Shown: positions 31,947 through 41,924, counted from the stretch's first letter. The stretch is 64,000 nucleotides of DNA from Candidatus Pantoea floridensis (GCF_900215435.1 NZ_OCMY01000001.1:3410001-3474000); one strand, 5' to 3'. Translations and numbers: made by a program. The notes: generated by a model from the letters alone, not told the origin.

Positions 31947-32095
31947 GCAGGAATCCAGCTGCGCCACATTGGAAAATGCGCCAATCTAATCTCTATTTTT
32001 CATGCTAGCACATCTGTTTAAGATCTCTGCGGGGAAATCTATTTTACGGCTTATTCCCTGAATTAATTGGCTCTTTGCGCACCAAGGGCCAACGA

Positions 32096-32710
32096 TTAAT
32101 GGCGAAAAAGATCGGCGCGGGTGTAAGGTTTTTCCAAACCTGCAAGGTTGGCCGAGAAACGTTCAAGAAACTGTTGTGTGGTTGCTACACGCCCATGACC
32201 GAGCAGTAACAGCGGCACCAATAATGCCACGCTGATCTGCGCCAGGCTGAAGCCTTTTAGCGCAGTGTGGCGCTGGCTCAGTAAGAAAGCCGTGCTGAGC
32301 ATGAAGCCCAACATCAGTCCAGCCAGCACTTCGCTTTTAGAGTGGGCATGAATCACCAGGCGAGATAAACCGACCATCAGCGGGATCAGGTAGCCAATGC
32401 CAATAGTGACCACGCGCCAGCGCGGCGACCAGCGCCCGGAGACCAGCCACATCATGACCGGCCACAGCGTGGCAGACATGGCGCTGTGGCCGCTAAAACC
32501 GGTAAAGTTGAATCTGGCGCTACCAATGCCAAAGCCAAGGAACATAATTTTCGAGATGCTCACCAGCAGGCCGGCGAGACCAAAGGCTAACACCCAATAC
32601 CAAACGGTTTGGCGGTTGTCGCTTTTCCAGGGTAAAACGAGTGCGATAATCACCGCGGTGGGGATCAGCAACATGCTGTCGCCAAAATAGGTCAGGGTTT
32701 TCCAGCTCAT
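32096..32710 (-). CDS. PAP2-family phosphatase with altered catalytic motifs
   Basis: The 204-residue protein has about six membrane helices and belongs to the type 2 phosphatidic-acid phosphatase family, which acts on lipid phosphates in the inner membrane. Motif C2 is FSGHSAMSA and motif C3 is SRLVIHAHSKSE, so the C3 histidine is kept but the final Asp is Glu, and the C1 motif KxxxxxxRP is not evident. I chose MSWKTLTYFGDS as the start because AAGGAAAA stands just upstream. It may be a weak or specialised phosphatase. Confidence 0.75.
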   Translation of the reverse strand: MSWKTLTYFGDSMLLIPTAVIIALVLPWKSDNRQTVWYWVLAFGLAGLLVSISKIMFLGFGIGSARFNFTGFSGHSAMSATLWPVMMWLVSGRWSPRWRVVTIGIGYLIPLMVGLSRLVIHAHSKSEVLAGLMLGFMLSTAFLLSQRHTALKGFSLAQISVALLVPLLLLGHGRVATTQQFLERFSANLAGLEKPYTRADLFRH

Positions 32711-32939
32711 ACTTTTCCTTGCGGCTCTTATTCGATAGCCAATACGGTTACAGTATTGGCAGATGAACAGTGTATCGATTAAGCGTCTGGCTGCAAAAGG
32801 GGATATTCTGAAAAGCCGCTGGCCCATTTCTCTGGCATCAAACCGGTGAAATACCTATAATTGCCGCCAACTAACCCTCTCATTCGGCCCGTTGCAGCTT
32901 CGGCTTAGGCAGGCTCCAGTTATCAGGTCTTAAAAAAGT

Positions 32940-33578
32940 ATGACTGACAAGTCTCATCAGTGCGTGATCGTTGGCATCGCAGGTGCATCCGCATCCGGAA
33001 AAAGTCTTATCGCCAGCACGCTCTATCGTGAAATCCGTGACCAGGTCGGTGACGAGCATATCGGTGTGATCCCCGAAGATGCCTACTATAAAGATCAGAG
33101 CCACCTCACCATGGAAGAGAGGGTAAAAACCAATTACGACCATCCGAGTGCGATGGATCACGATTTGCTACTGCAGCATCTGCGTGCGATCAAGGCAGGA
33201 CAGGATATTGAGTTGCCGGTTTACAGCTACGTTGAACACACCCGCACCAGCGATTGCATTCATCTCAAACCCAAGAAAGTGATCATCCTTGAGGGCATTC
33301 TGCTGTTAACCGATGCGCGCCTGCGTCAGGAGATGAATTTCTCCATCTTCGTCGATACGCCGCTGGATATTTGCCTGATGCGCCGCATGAAACGCGATGT
33401 GAATGAGCGCGGACGTTCGATGGATTCAGTGATGAGTCAGTATCAGAAGACGGTGCGCCCTATGTTCCTGCAATTTATTGAACCTTCTAAGCAGTACGCT
33501 GACATCATTGTGCCACGCGGCGGGAAAAACCGTATCGCGATTGATATCCTTAAGGCCAAGATTAATCAGTATCTTTAA
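32940..33578 (+). CDS. udk: uridine kinase
   Basis: Udk phosphorylates uridine and cytidine with ATP or GTP in pyrimidine salvage. The Walker A motif [11 protein letters not shown] is near residues 12-22, [15 protein letters not shown] near 47 binds the nucleoside, and [12 protein letters not shown] near 150 is the lid. The 212 residues are normal. It diverges from the PAP2 gene and is followed by dcd after 72 bases, the E. coli order. Confidence 0.96.
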   Translation: MTDKSHQCVIVGIAGASASGKSLIASTLYREIRDQVGDEHIGVIPEDAYYKDQSHLTMEERVKTNYDHPSAMDHDLLLQHLRAIKAGQDIELPVYSYVEHTRTSDCIHLKPKKVIILEGILLLTDARLRQEMNFSIFVDTPLDICLMRRMKRDVNERGRSMDSVMSQYQKTVRPMFLQFIEPSKQYADIIVPRGGKNRIAIDILKAKINQYL

Positions 33579-33650
33579 CGACACGGCGTCCGGATGAGCG
33601 TGACGCGCTGTCGTAGCCTTTCGCTACACTTAAATCAGGGAGTACCAGCG

Positions 33651-34232
33651 ATGAGATTATGCGATCGCGATATTGAAGCCTGGCTGGACAACGGAAAGTT
33701 GGCGATTGAGCCGCGCCCGCCAGTGGAACGTATTAACGGCGCGACGGTAGATGTCCGTCTTGGCAATCAGTTCCGTACGTTTAGCGGCCACACGGCAGCT
33801 TTTATCGATTTGAGTGGTCCGAAGCACGAAGTCAGTGCCGCGCTGGACCGCGTCATGAGCGATGAGATTGTGCTGCCGGAAGGCGAAGCCTTTTTCCTGC
33901 ATCCGGGCGAACTGGCGCTGGCGGTGACGCTGGAATCGGTGACCATTCCAGACGATTTGGTCGGCTGGCTGGATGGACGCTCTTCGCTGGCGCGTCTTGG
34001 TCTGATGGTGCACGTGACGGCACACCGCATCGACCCTGGCTGGCAAGGCCGTATCGTGCTGGAATTCTACAACTCGGGCAAACTGCCGCTGGCGCTGCGT
34101 CCGGGCATGTTAATTGGTGCTTTGAGCTTTGAGCCATTATCAGGCCCGGCGGCACGCCCGTATAACCGCCGCGAAGATGCGAAATATCGTGGTCAGCAGG
34201 GCGCGGATGCCAGCCGCATCGACAAAGACTGA
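33651..34232 (+). CDS. dcd: dCTP deaminase
   Basis: Dcd deaminates dCTP to dUTP, the main source of dUMP for thymidylate. The start at 33651 ([17 protein letters not shown]) gives 193 residues, the E. coli length; a longer reading adds 19 unrelated residues. [24 protein letters not shown] at about 110-133 holds the catalytic and nucleotide-binding residues of the family. An ERIC element begins a few bases after the stop. Confidence 0.96.
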   Translation: MRLCDRDIEAWLDNGKLAIEPRPPVERINGATVDVRLGNQFRTFSGHTAAFIDLSGPKHEVSAALDRVMSDEIVLPEGEAFFLHPGELALAVTLESVTIPDDLVGWLDGRSSLARLGLMVHVTAHRIDPGWQGRIVLEFYNSGKLPLALRPGMLIGALSFEPLSGPAARPYNRREDAKYRGQQGADASRIDKD

Positions 34233-34239
34233 CTAAAAA

Positions 34240-34372
34240 AGGCTTGCCAAAATACGTCGAGGTGCAGCAAGGCGGCAAGCGAGTCAATCTCCGGGAGCTT
34301 ACATCAGTAAGTGACTGGGATGAGCGAGCGCAGCCAAGGCTGCTGCAACTTGAAGTATCAAGGCAATGAGGA
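34240..34372 (+). repeat. ERIC element, copy 1
   Basis: The centre contains GGGAGCTTACAT followed by CAGTAAGTGACTGGGATGAGCG, a near match to the conserved ERIC core used for typing primers, and GAGCGCAGCCAA after it. The flanks (GCAGCAAGGCGGCAAG, GCTGCAACTTGAAG) match those of the second copy. Boundaries are approximate. It fills the dcd-asmA spacer and would form part of the asmA leader RNA. Confidence 0.9.
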
Positions 34373-34376
34373 TTTG

Positions 34377-36176
34377 ATGAGAAGAGTGATAACAACACTG
34401 GCCATCCTGTTAGTGGTGGTCGTAGCGGGCATGACGGCACTGGTGTTACTGGTCAATCCCAACGACTTTCGTACCTATATGGTGCAGCAGGTTGAGCAGC
34501 GCAGTGGTTATCAGCTTCAGGTAAGCGGCGATCTGCGCTGGCATGTCTGGCCGCAGCTGAGCATCCTTGCCGGGCGCATGAGCTTAACGGCACCCGGCGC
34601 CACACAGCCAATGGTCACAGCCGATAATATGCGGCTGGATGTCAATCTTTGGCCGCTGTTATCACACCAGCTCAGCGTCAGCCAGGTGATGCTAAAAAAT
34701 GCCATTATCCGTGTGACACCCGAAAGCGACGCGCAGAAGCCAAGCGGTGCGCCGGTGGGGCCGGGTGACGCGGAACCGGTCAGCAGCGTTAATAATGGCT
34801 GGTCATTCAATATCGGCAAACTGCGTCTGGCAGACAGCCTGCTGATTTGGCAACAGCAGGGTGGCGATGAGTACAACTTCCGCGACCTCAATCTCAATCT
34901 CGATCAGGATGCCAGCAAGCAGGCGAATATCGAACTCGCTACGCGTGTCTCGCGCAACCAGCGCAACTTCAGCGTAAATCTCAAAGGGCAAATGAATGTG
35001 GCGCAGTATCCACATCGTCTGGTTGGACAGTTTAGTGAGCTGAACTATGCGCTGGACGGTGCCAATCTACCGCCGCAGGGGATTAAAGGGACCTTGAGCG
35101 CTCAGGGCGAATGGAACGGTGATAACCAGCACTTCTCACTGCAAAACATGCAGCTTATCGCCAATGACAGTGCGCTAGACGGCAACGCTGAGGGGCGTTT
35201 GGCATTACCGCAGCAGCTCAATCTGGCGCTGCATGCCACCACGTTAAATCTCGATAATTTGATGGCCAGCGCGCCCGCGACTGACAGCAGCGCCACACAG
35301 CACGCCAGCGTTATGCGGACCCCGGTGATCGCCGAGCCGCGCATGCGCGATAACAGTGACTCGCCGCTTAATCAAATGGATCTGATGCTCAACCTCACTG
35401 CAGATAGCAGCGTGTGGCGCGGCTTAACGCTCACCAGTTTACAGATCGCCGCCAGCAATCAGCAGGGGTTAATGACGCTGAGTAAGCTGCAGGGGAAATT
35501 CGGTGAAGGCCATTTCTCTCTGCCGGGAACGGTCGACATTCGCAATCCGGTGACGCAAGTCACGCTGCAGCCAGAACTGGAGAACATCGCGATTGCGCCA
35601 TTGCTCAGAGCGTTAGAGCTGCCGGAAACCTTACAGGGTACCATTTCTCTGCAGGGCGATCTCAGCGGAGCAGGCTTGAGCATTGAAGAGGGCAAACGCA
35701 ACTGGCAGGGCAGTGCAGATCTGGAAGCGGCCAATCTACAACTGGCACAGCTGAATCTGCAGCAGATGGTGCGTCGTGCGGTGGCGCGCGTCAGTAATCG
35801 CGTAACTAACGATCAGCCTGACGATCAGGGCATTCAGCAGTTGAGCGGAAGAGTCAGCCTTAAGCAGGGCATTATCTCCATGCCGGACTTGCAAGGTGGC
35901 AACAGTCGCCTGGCGGTACAAACTAAAGGCAGTGTCGATCTGGTGAAACAGCAGCTGGATGTCACCGTCAATATGATGCTGCGCGGCTGGAAGGGTGACG
36001 ATAAGCTCGCCAATTTGTTGAATCAGCAAACCATTCCGCTGCGCATGTATGGCGGATGGAATAATTTGCAGTATTCGTTACCGGTGGATGATGTGGTGCG
36101 TCAGCAGCTGCAGAACCAAGCTAAATCCCGCCTGAATGAATGGCTGGATCGCCAGCAACCGCCGAAGCAGCCGTAA
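34377..36176 (+). CDS. asmA: AsmA-family outer-membrane assembly protein
   Basis: AsmA is a large periplasmic protein anchored by one N-terminal helix (about residues 5-27, ITTLAILLVVVVAGMTALVLLV) and belongs to the repeating-beta-groove proteins linked to lipid transfer to the outer membrane. The C-terminal AsmA_2 region ends with the VDLVKQQLDVTVNMM strand and RLNEWLDRQQ. I start it at 34377, after GAGGA; an upstream in-frame ATG lies inside the ERIC element. At 599 residues it is slightly shorter than E. coli AsmA. Confidence 0.93.
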   Translation: MRRVITTLAILLVVVVAGMTALVLLVNPNDFRTYMVQQVEQRSGYQLQVSGDLRWHVWPQLSILAGRMSLTAPGATQPMVTADNMRLDVNLWPLLSHQLSVSQVMLKNAIIRVTPESDAQKPSGAPVGPGDAEPVSSVNNGWSFNIGKLRLADSLLIWQQQGGDEYNFRDLNLNLDQDASKQANIELATRVSRNQRNFSVNLKGQMNVAQYPHRLVGQFSELNYALDGANLPPQGIKGTLSAQGEWNGDNQHFSLQNMQLIANDSALDGNAEGRLALPQQLNLALHATTLNLDNLMASAPATDSSATQHASVMRTPVIAEPRMRDNSDSPLNQMDLMLNLTADSSVWRGLTLTSLQIAASNQQGLMTLSKLQGKFGEGHFSLPGTVDIRNPVTQVTLQPELENIAIAPLLRALELPETLQGTISLQGDLSGAGLSIEEGKRNWQGSADLEAANLQLAQLNLQQMVRRAVARVSNRVTNDQPDDQGIQQLSGRVSLKQGIISMPDLQGGNSRLAVQTKGSVDLVKQQLDVTVNMMLRGWKGDDKLANLLNQQTIPLRMYGGWNNLQYSLPVDDVVRQQLQNQAKSRLNEWLDRQQPPKQP

Positions 36177-36184
36177 CAATATTC

Positions 36185-36233
36185 GTAGAGTTGCCATTGG
36201 TGGCGACCTGGTGCGCATTAATGCGCACCCTAC
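36185..36233. repeat. paired REP-like palindrome (REPIN), copy 5, heads outward
   Basis: GTAG (36185-36188) precedes the first arm AGTTGCCATTGGTGGCGACC. One base later the second arm GGTGCGCATTAATGCGCACC ends in CTAC (36230-36233). The heads point outward here, the reverse of the other copies. It lies between the convergent ends of asmA and yegH. Confidence 0.75.
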
Positions 36234-36249
36234 CTAATATTCAACCTTG

Positions 36250-37809
36250 TTATATCGATGCCACCGGCACAATCTCTACCTTCTGCACGCGGTGGTTTTC
36301 CACCTGCAGCGTCCGCAGCAAATAATCGCCAATCTGTAACTCTTCCCCTTCCTGCGGCACATGCTGCAGGCTATCCATCAGTAATCCCGCCAGCGTGTGA
36401 TAATTACGTTTCTCATCCAGCGGCAGGCGCACATAAACCGCTAAATCCTCCAGCGGCATATGCCCATTCGCCACCCAACCCCCATCTGGCAGCGGCTGTA
36501 TATCGTAGCGCGCGTCCACTTTTTCCCCTTCAATGGGCAGATTACCCGCAATGGTTTCCATGAGATCGCTCAGCGTAACCACCCCTTCGACCGATCCAAA
36601 CTCATCGACCACGAAGGCAAAATGAGTACGAGCATTGCGGAACTGCTCCAGCGCTTGCAGCAGCGTAACGCGCTCAGGGAAGATCAACGGTTGGCGAACC
36701 AACGCGCGTAAATCCAGTGATTTGCTATGCAGTGATTGATGAAGCAGATCAATGACGTGTACCACGCCAAGCGGGTCGCGTCCCTGCTCGGTAATAAGAA
36801 TGCGCGTATGTTGATTACGATCGAGCTTGGCCATAATCTCCGCGGGATCTTCGCTGAGGTCGATGTGTTCAACGTCATGGCGCGAGGTCATGATGCTATT
36901 AATCTGCCGCTGGCCCAGTCCCAGCACGCGCGCAATCATGCGTCGCTCCTGACGATTAAACAGCGCGCCTTCTTCGCTGTCGCCCACTAATGAAGCGGTA
37001 TCGGCATCCAGTTCTGCGCGCTGTGCCTCGCCACGCAGAATGCGCAACACCGCTTCCGATGTGCGTTGGCGCAGCGGGCGGCCTGCAGAGAGATAACGAC
37101 GGCGATTGAAAATTGCCAGCTGGTTAAGGATCTCTATCAATATTGAGAAGCCGATAGCGGCGTAGAGATAGCCCTTTGGAATAATGAAACCCACACCTTC
37201 TGCCACCAGGCTGAAACCAATCATCAGCAGGAAACTCAGGCAGAGAATCACAATGGTGGGATGGCCATTGATGAAACGCGTTAACGGCTTGCTCGCCAGC
37301 AACATCAGCAATATCGCGACGGTGACGGCGGCCATCATCACCGGTAGCTCATTCACCATGCCAACGGCCGTGATCACCGAATCCAGAGAGAAAATGGCAT
37401 CCAGCACCACTATTTGCGCCACCACCGGCCAGAATTTAGCACCGCTCTTATTTTGACCCGTTTCCTCATCACCGCCTTCAAGGCGGCTGTTCAGCTCGGT
37501 AGTGGCTTTATAAAGAAGAAAGAATCCTCCGGCGAGCAGCAGCAGATCGCGCGCGCTGAAGTCGTGTTGCCACAGCGTTAACAGCGGTTGAGTCAGCGTA
37601 ACCAGCCAGGAAAGTGAGGCGAGGAGCGCTAAACGCGAGATCAGCGCAAGCAGCAGGCCAAATATGCGCGCCCGATCGCGCAGCGTCGGCGGCAACTTTT
37701 CTACGAGGATGGCAATGAAAACCAGGTTATCAATGCCCAATACCAACTCCAGAACGATTAGCGTTACTAATCCAGCCCAGAGCGATGGATCAACGATCCA
37801 CTCCAACAT
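36250..37809 (-). CDS. yegH: TerC/CBS/CorC-domain membrane protein YegH
   Basis: The 519-residue protein has an N-terminal TerC domain of about seven membrane helices (residues 1-240, with [17 protein letters not shown] and [13 protein letters not shown], the acidic motifs of the family), two CBS domains (about 305-425) and a C-terminal CorC/HlyC transporter-associated domain (about 435-519). TerC proteins are linked to metal handling, and related proteins to manganese export or metalation of secreted proteins; YegH itself has no proven role. It diverges from the exopolysaccharide locus. Confidence 0.92.
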   Translation of the reverse strand: MLEWIVDPSLWAGLVTLIVLELVLGIDNLVFIAILVEKLPPTLRDRARIFGLLLALISRLALLASLSWLVTLTQPLLTLWQHDFSARDLLLLAGGFFLLYKATTELNSRLEGGDEETGQNKSGAKFWPVVAQIVVLDAIFSLDSVITAVGMVNELPVMMAAVTVAILLMLLASKPLTRFINGHPTIVILCLSFLLMIGFSLVAEGVGFIIPKGYLYAAIGFSILIEILNQLAIFNRRRYLSAGRPLRQRTSEAVLRILRGEAQRAELDADTASLVGDSEEGALFNRQERRMIARVLGLGQRQINSIMTSRHDVEHIDLSEDPAEIMAKLDRNQHTRILITEQGRDPLGVVHVIDLLHQSLHSKSLDLRALVRQPLIFPERVTLLQALEQFRNARTHFAFVVDEFGSVEGVVTLSDLMETIAGNLPIEGEKVDARYDIQPLPDGGWVANGHMPLEDLAVYVRLPLDEKRNYHTLAGLLMDSLQHVPQEGEELQIGDYLLRTLQVENHRVQKVEIVPVASI

Positions 37810-38122
37810 GTGTTAATCACCTTAATGTCTAGGGGTTGAGCTTTATCTGATGATAGTGAATCGTCGAAGAGGGTACAAATACCTTCCAGCGCGTTGAATT
37901 CGCGCAATAGGTCAAGCATGCACAATATTCATGTTGGTTGTCCGCGAAAGATAAGACGAAAGTATGGATAAACAACGCAGCAAAGTGAAGGCCACTATTA
38001 TTTCTTATCCGCAGCTAAGCACGTGCATTTTTAATGCAAAATAATGATGCGGGGAGTATCGAATTAATCTGAATTTTAGCGGGGAATGGCCTGAAAGCGC
38101 TGGCACCAATACTTATCGCTGG

Positions 38123-38136
38123 TAGTCTTTTTCCTA
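38123..38136. promoter_or_regulatory. candidate RcsAB box of the amsG promoter
   Basis: TAGTCTTTTTCCTA reads TAGGAAAAAGACTA on the other strand; the TAGGAA half-site is strong and the other half weak (9 of 14 against the consensus). It is about 470 bases before amsG and 27 bases upstream of a candidate -35. In E. amylovora the amsG RcsAB site also lies several hundred bases upstream of the gene. Confidence 0.4.
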
Positions 38137-38163
38137 AAATAGTGCAGGGAAGACGGGGCCTAC

Positions 38164-38191
38164 TTGTAAACAAGCCAGTAATAACTAGTAT
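38164..38191 (+). promoter_or_regulatory. candidate amsG operon promoter
   Basis: TTGTAA at 38164-38169 and TAGTAT at 38186-38191 are separated by 16 bases. They lie just downstream of the candidate RcsAB box and upstream of JUMPstart, the expected order. Start-site data are lacking. Confidence 0.35.
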
Positions 38192-38341
38192 AGCAACGTG
38201 TTAGTAAATGTCTGCGCCAATGTTGTTAATAGCGTGCTCTTCAGCCTCCTAATGTTGTGAATTGTGATCGCACGCGGACCACGGCCAGTAATTAGCGCAT
38301 AAATGCCGCATAAAACAGGCTGTAAATAGGATGATGAAAGC

Positions 38342-38380
38342 GGCATTGGCAGCGACAGCCAAGGGCGGTAGCGTGCCTGA
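38342..38380 (+). promoter_or_regulatory. JUMPstart with ops element, exopolysaccharide operon
   Basis: The core GGCGGTAGCGTG (38364-38375) is the ops sequence at which RfaH is recruited to paused RNA polymerase; the flank GCATTGGCAGCGACAGCCAA is JUMPstart-like. This indicates RfaH-dependent antitermination of the long operon, which contains internal terminators at 44112 and 45349. Confidence 0.85.
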
Positions 38381-38600
38381 AGCGCGTTTTTACTCGGTAA
38401 TAAAGTCTGTCACTGTGGCAAGGGAAGTCAGACTAATCTGTTGGTATTAATCATAATTCTCTTGCTTACTAAAGTAAGAATTGGTTTGGCCTCAGAGAAT
38501 TTGCCGCAGATTGCCTCAACGAATGCAGTGAATATATCGCTCATTTATTAAACAGCATTGAGGCGTTAGGGATTAGAGAAATAATATAAAAGAGTTAAAT

Positions 38601-40034
38601 ATGCGCGATAACGAAATTACATATAAAAGTCTTCTGACCAAAATTTTACTGGCGTGCTCGGATTTAATTTGTTTCAACGCGGCGTTGTTTATTGCTATGG
38701 CGCTGATTAATTCGTTCACCGACTCACCATTGGCAGATATATCTGAAAAATATCTGCAGTTAAAAATAGCCACGCACATTGCGCTGTCGGTTATTTGTGT
38801 AGGCTGGTTCTGGGTTCGCCTGCGTCATTATACCTACCGCAAGCCATTCTGGTTCGAGCTTAAAGAGATCTTTCGTACCATTCTTATATTTTCTGTCATT
38901 GATTTGTCAATTTCAGCACTTTCACAATGGCAAATGTCTCGCTTCGTCTGGGTCACTACCTGGATCCTGGCGCTGATTCTCCTGCCGCTGGCGCGTGCCA
39001 TCTCCAAGCGCGTGCTGAATCATTACGGCATGTGGAAGAAGCAGACCATCATTATCGGCAGCAGCCGCAATGCACAGGAAGCCTGGCAGGCACTGCAGAG
39101 CGAAGAAGTGATGGGCTTTGATGTCATTGCCTTTTTCGACGTGGACAAAAGCTGCCCACAAGCCAGCATTTCGGGCGTGCCGGTGCTGCACAACGAGCAA
39201 GAGCTGTGGCAGCTGACCAACAGTGAAACCCAATTCATCGTCGCGGTGGAGTTTGAGCAGAGCCAACATCGCGATCACTGGCTGAAAACCTTAGCCATGC
39301 ATAATTGCCGTTCCGTATCGGTGATCCCCACGCTGCGCGGCGTACCGCTTTACGGCACTGACATGGCCTATATCTTCAGCCATGAAGTGATGATTCTGCG
39401 TGTGAATAACAACCTGGCGAAGCGCACCTCGCGTTTCCTCAAGCGTACTTTCGATATCGTCGGCGCGCTGAGCATCATCCTGGCGTTGTCCCCGGCGTTA
39501 CTGGTGCTTGGCTTTATGGTGGGTCGCGATGGTGGACCGCCTATCTATGGTCACGAACGTGTGGGGCTCAACGGCCGCAAATTCAAATGCCTGAAATTCC
39601 GCTCAATGGTGATCAACTCGAAAGAGGTGCTGGAAGAGGTACTGCGTACCGATCCGGTGGCGCGCGCCGAGTGGGATAAAGACTTCAAACTGAAGAACGA
39701 TCCGCGCATTACCAAAGTCGGCCATTTCATCCGTAAAACCAGCCTGGATGAGCTGCCGCAGCTGTGGAACGTGGTACGTGGCGATATGAGCCTGGTTGGC
39801 CCTCGCCCGGTGATTGAAGATGAACTCTGCCGTTATGCCGGTGATGTCGATTATTACCTGATGGCGAAACCAGGCATGACGGGATTGTGGCAGGTTAGCG
39901 GTCGTAACGACGTTGACTATGAAACGCGCGTCTATTTCGACTCGTGGTATGTCAAGAACTGGTCGCTGTGGAACGATATTGCGATTCTGTTCAAGACGGT
40001 TGGCGTAGTACTCAAACGCGATGGCGCCTATTGA
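38601..40034 (+). CDS. amsG: undecaprenyl-phosphate sugar phosphotransferase AmsG
   Basis: AmsG starts repeat-unit synthesis by moving hexose-1-phosphate from UDP-galactose or UDP-glucose to undecaprenyl phosphate at the inner membrane. The N-terminal half has about four membrane helices and a nucleotide-binding-like domain. The C-terminal catalytic domain from about residue 280 has RTFDIVGALSIILALSPAL, KFRSMV, RKTSLDELPQLWNVVRGDMS and GPRPVIEDE, all typical of polyprenol-phosphate hexose transferases (WbaP/WcaJ type). The 477 residues equal E. amylovora AmsG. Galactose versus glucose cannot be told by eye. Confidence 0.93.
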   Translation: MRDNEITYKSLLTKILLACSDLICFNAALFIAMALINSFTDSPLADISEKYLQLKIATHIALSVICVGWFWVRLRHYTYRKPFWFELKEIFRTILIFSVIDLSISALSQWQMSRFVWVTTWILALILLPLARAISKRVLNHYGMWKKQTIIIGSSRNAQEAWQALQSEEVMGFDVIAFFDVDKSCPQASISGVPVLHNEQELWQLTNSETQFIVAVEFEQSQHRDHWLKTLAMHNCRSVSVIPTLRGVPLYGTDMAYIFSHEVMILRVNNNLAKRTSRFLKRTFDIVGALSIILALSPALLVLGFMVGRDGGPPIYGHERVGLNGRKFKCLKFRSMVINSKEVLEEVLRTDPVARAEWDKDFKLKNDPRITKVGHFIRKTSLDELPQLWNVVRGDMSLVGPRPVIEDELCRYAGDVDYYLMAKPGMTGLWQVSGRNDVDYETRVYFDSWYVKNWSLWNDIAILFKTVGVVLKRDGAY

Positions 40035-40224
40035 TAGACAGCGGGGCAGGGGACGGATGTGGCGTCCTCGCCTATAAACTGCCGGCGCTGGGCGTGTCGT
40101 TATAAAAACAACTGCCGTCAATGCGCCTGATTAAACGGGTTATTTGCCGGCTGATGAATTACCCACTTTAATTGATGTCGTCTTATGGCACGGTGACAAC
40201 ATAAAACCAAGGGAGCGCATAATA

Positions 40225-40248
40225 ATGACCCACAGTTTCAGTGTTTAA
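40225..40248 (+). CDS. possible seven-residue leader peptide before wza
   Basis: In the 297-base amsG-wza spacer, AAGGGAG stands nine bases before ATG, which opens a seven-codon reading frame, MTHSFSV, ended by TAA. The ribosome site is stronger than that of wza itself. This may be chance or a leader peptide; no codon pattern suggests what it would sense. Confidence 0.2.
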   Translation: MTHSFSV

Positions 40249-40331
40249 CCCGTCACATTAATTTTTTGTAAGACGCTTACACAGCGGGCGATTTCGCCTC
40301 TATCAATCATTAACTGATAGCGAAGAATCAG

Positions 40332-41468
40332 ATGATAATGAAAACTAAATTGATACCTTTACTGGTATCCGCGACTTTTCTCTCCGGATGTACCATTGAG
40401 CCGGGTTCTCACCTTTCCACCAGTGGAAAAGATGTCATTGAGCAACAGGATAGCAACTATGACATCGACAAATATGTAAACGTCTTCCCGCTCACGCCGC
40501 GTCTGGTTGAGCAGATGCGTCCGAAGCCGTTGGTCGCGCAGGCTAACCCGCTGCTGCAAAATGAAATCCAAAGCTATGAATATCGCATCGGTGTGGGCGA
40601 CGTGCTTAACGTCACCGTTTGGGATCACCCCGAGCTGACCACCCCAGCCGGTCAGTACCGTAGCGCCAGCGACACCGGTAACTGGGTACAGGCCGATGGC
40701 AGCATCTTCTACCCGTATATCGGTAAAGTGCGCGTAGCCGGTCGTACCGTGACAGAGATCCGCACCGAGATGGCGCGCCGTCTGGCACAGTTCATCGAGA
40801 GCCCGCAGGTTGACGTTAACGTCGCCTCGTTCCGTTCGCAGAAAGCCTACATCACCGGTTCTGTGACGACGTCGGGACAACAGCCGATCACCAACGTACC
40901 GCTGACCGTACTGGATGCCGTGAACGCCGCAGGTGGCTTAGCCGCCGACGCTGACTGGCGCAACGTGGTGCTGACGCACAACGGTAAAGAACAACGTATT
41001 TCGCTGCAGGCGCTGATGCAAAACGGCGACCTGAGCCAGAACCACCTGCTTTATCCGGGCGATATCCTTTACGTACCTCGTAACGATGACCTGAAAGTCT
41101 TCGTGATGGGTGAAGTGAAGCAGCAGTCAACGCTGAAGATGGACCGCAGCGGCATGACGCTGGCTGAAGCACTGGGCAACTCGCAGGGTATGGATCAGAC
41201 CACCTCTGATGCTACCGGCGTGTTCGTGATTCGTCCGATTCGCGGCGCCAATCGCACTAAGATTGCCAACATCTATCAGCTGAACACGAAAGATGCGGCA
41301 TCCATGGTGATGGGTACCGAATTCCAACTGGAGCCGTACGACATCGTCTACGTCACCGCCACCCCAATTACCCGTTGGAACCGTGTGATTTCAGGTCTGC
41401 TGCCGACCATCGTCGGTGTGGACGACGCCAGCTCCGCGGCACTCCGTTTCCGCACCTGGGGTAACTAA
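40332..41468 (+). CDS. wza: outer-membrane polysaccharide export lipoprotein Wza (AmsH)
   Basis: Wza forms the octameric outer-membrane channel for exopolysaccharide. The type II signal peptide ends at LSGC (residues 18-21). The PES domain has [20 protein letters not shown] near residue 85, followed by SLBB domains and a C-terminal amphipathic helix region ending RFRTWGN that would span the outer membrane. The 378 residues are usual. ATG codons at 40332 and 40338 are both possible starts. It works with Wzc across the envelope. Confidence 0.95.
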   Translation: MIMKTKLIPLLVSATFLSGCTIEPGSHLSTSGKDVIEQQDSNYDIDKYVNVFPLTPRLVEQMRPKPLVAQANPLLQNEIQSYEYRIGVGDVLNVTVWDHPELTTPAGQYRSASDTGNWVQADGSIFYPYIGKVRVAGRTVTEIRTEMARRLAQFIESPQVDVNVASFRSQKAYITGSVTTSGQQPITNVPLTVLDAVNAAGGLAADADWRNVVLTHNGKEQRISLQALMQNGDLSQNHLLYPGDILYVPRNDDLKVFVMGEVKQQSTLKMDRSGMTLAEALGNSQGMDQTTSDATGVFVIRPIRGANRTKIANIYQLNTKDAASMVMGTEFQLEPYDIVYVTATPITRWNRVISGLLPTIVGVDDASSAALRFRTWGN

Positions 41469-41477
41469 GGTTTCGCC

Positions 41478-41912
41478 ATGATTAAGTCCGTGTTAGTCGT
41501 CTGCGTCGGCAACATTTGCCGCTCCCCTACCGGGGAGCGTCTGTTCAAACGCGCACTTCCGAATATCCGGGTTGCTTCTGCAGGGCTGGGCGCTCTGAAA
41601 GGTTATCCGGCCGATCAGACCGCGCTTGATGTGGCCGCCGAACATGGCGTGTCGCTCGAGGGCCATCAGGCACAACAGTTAACGGCCAGCATGTGCCGTG
41701 ACTTTGACCTGATTCTGGTGATGGAAAAGCGTCATGTTGAGCAGGTGAATCGCATCGATCCAGCCGCACGCGGAAAAACCATGCTGCTTGGGCACTGGCT
41801 CAACCAACAGGAAATTGCGGATCCGTACAAAAAAAGTCGCGAGGCCTTTGAAGAGGTCTACGGGTTACTGGAAAACGCTACCCAGAAATGGGTCAACGTA
41901 TTAAGCCGATAG
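41478..41912 (+). CDS. wzb: low-molecular-weight protein-tyrosine phosphatase Wzb (AmsI)
   Basis: Wzb removes phosphate from the C-terminal tyrosines of Wzc, resetting the polymerisation and export cycle. The P-loop CVGNICRSPTGE is at residues 9-20 (CX5R) and the general-acid aspartate is in EIADPYKKS near residue 115. The 144 residues equal E. amylovora AmsI. It lies nine bases after wza and ends 12 bases before the wzc start. Confidence 0.95.
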   Translation: MIKSVLVVCVGNICRSPTGERLFKRALPNIRVASAGLGALKGYPADQTALDVAAEHGVSLEGHQAQQLTASMCRDFDLILVMEKRHVEQVNRIDPAARGKTMLLGHWLNQQEIADPYKKSREAFEEVYGLLENATQKWVNVLSR

Positions 41913-41924
41913 TTGGGATTATCC

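Larger units (their letters stand above)
37810..38600 (+). promoter_or_regulatory. long regulatory leader of the exopolysaccharide operon
   Basis: This 791-base non-coding region resembles the long untranslated leaders of ams, cps and wza operons. It holds a candidate RcsAB box (38123-38136), a candidate promoter (38164-38191), the JUMPstart/ops element (38342-38380) and a small palindrome CTTACT-AA-AGTAAG (38465-38478). No gene is convincing. Confidence 0.65.
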
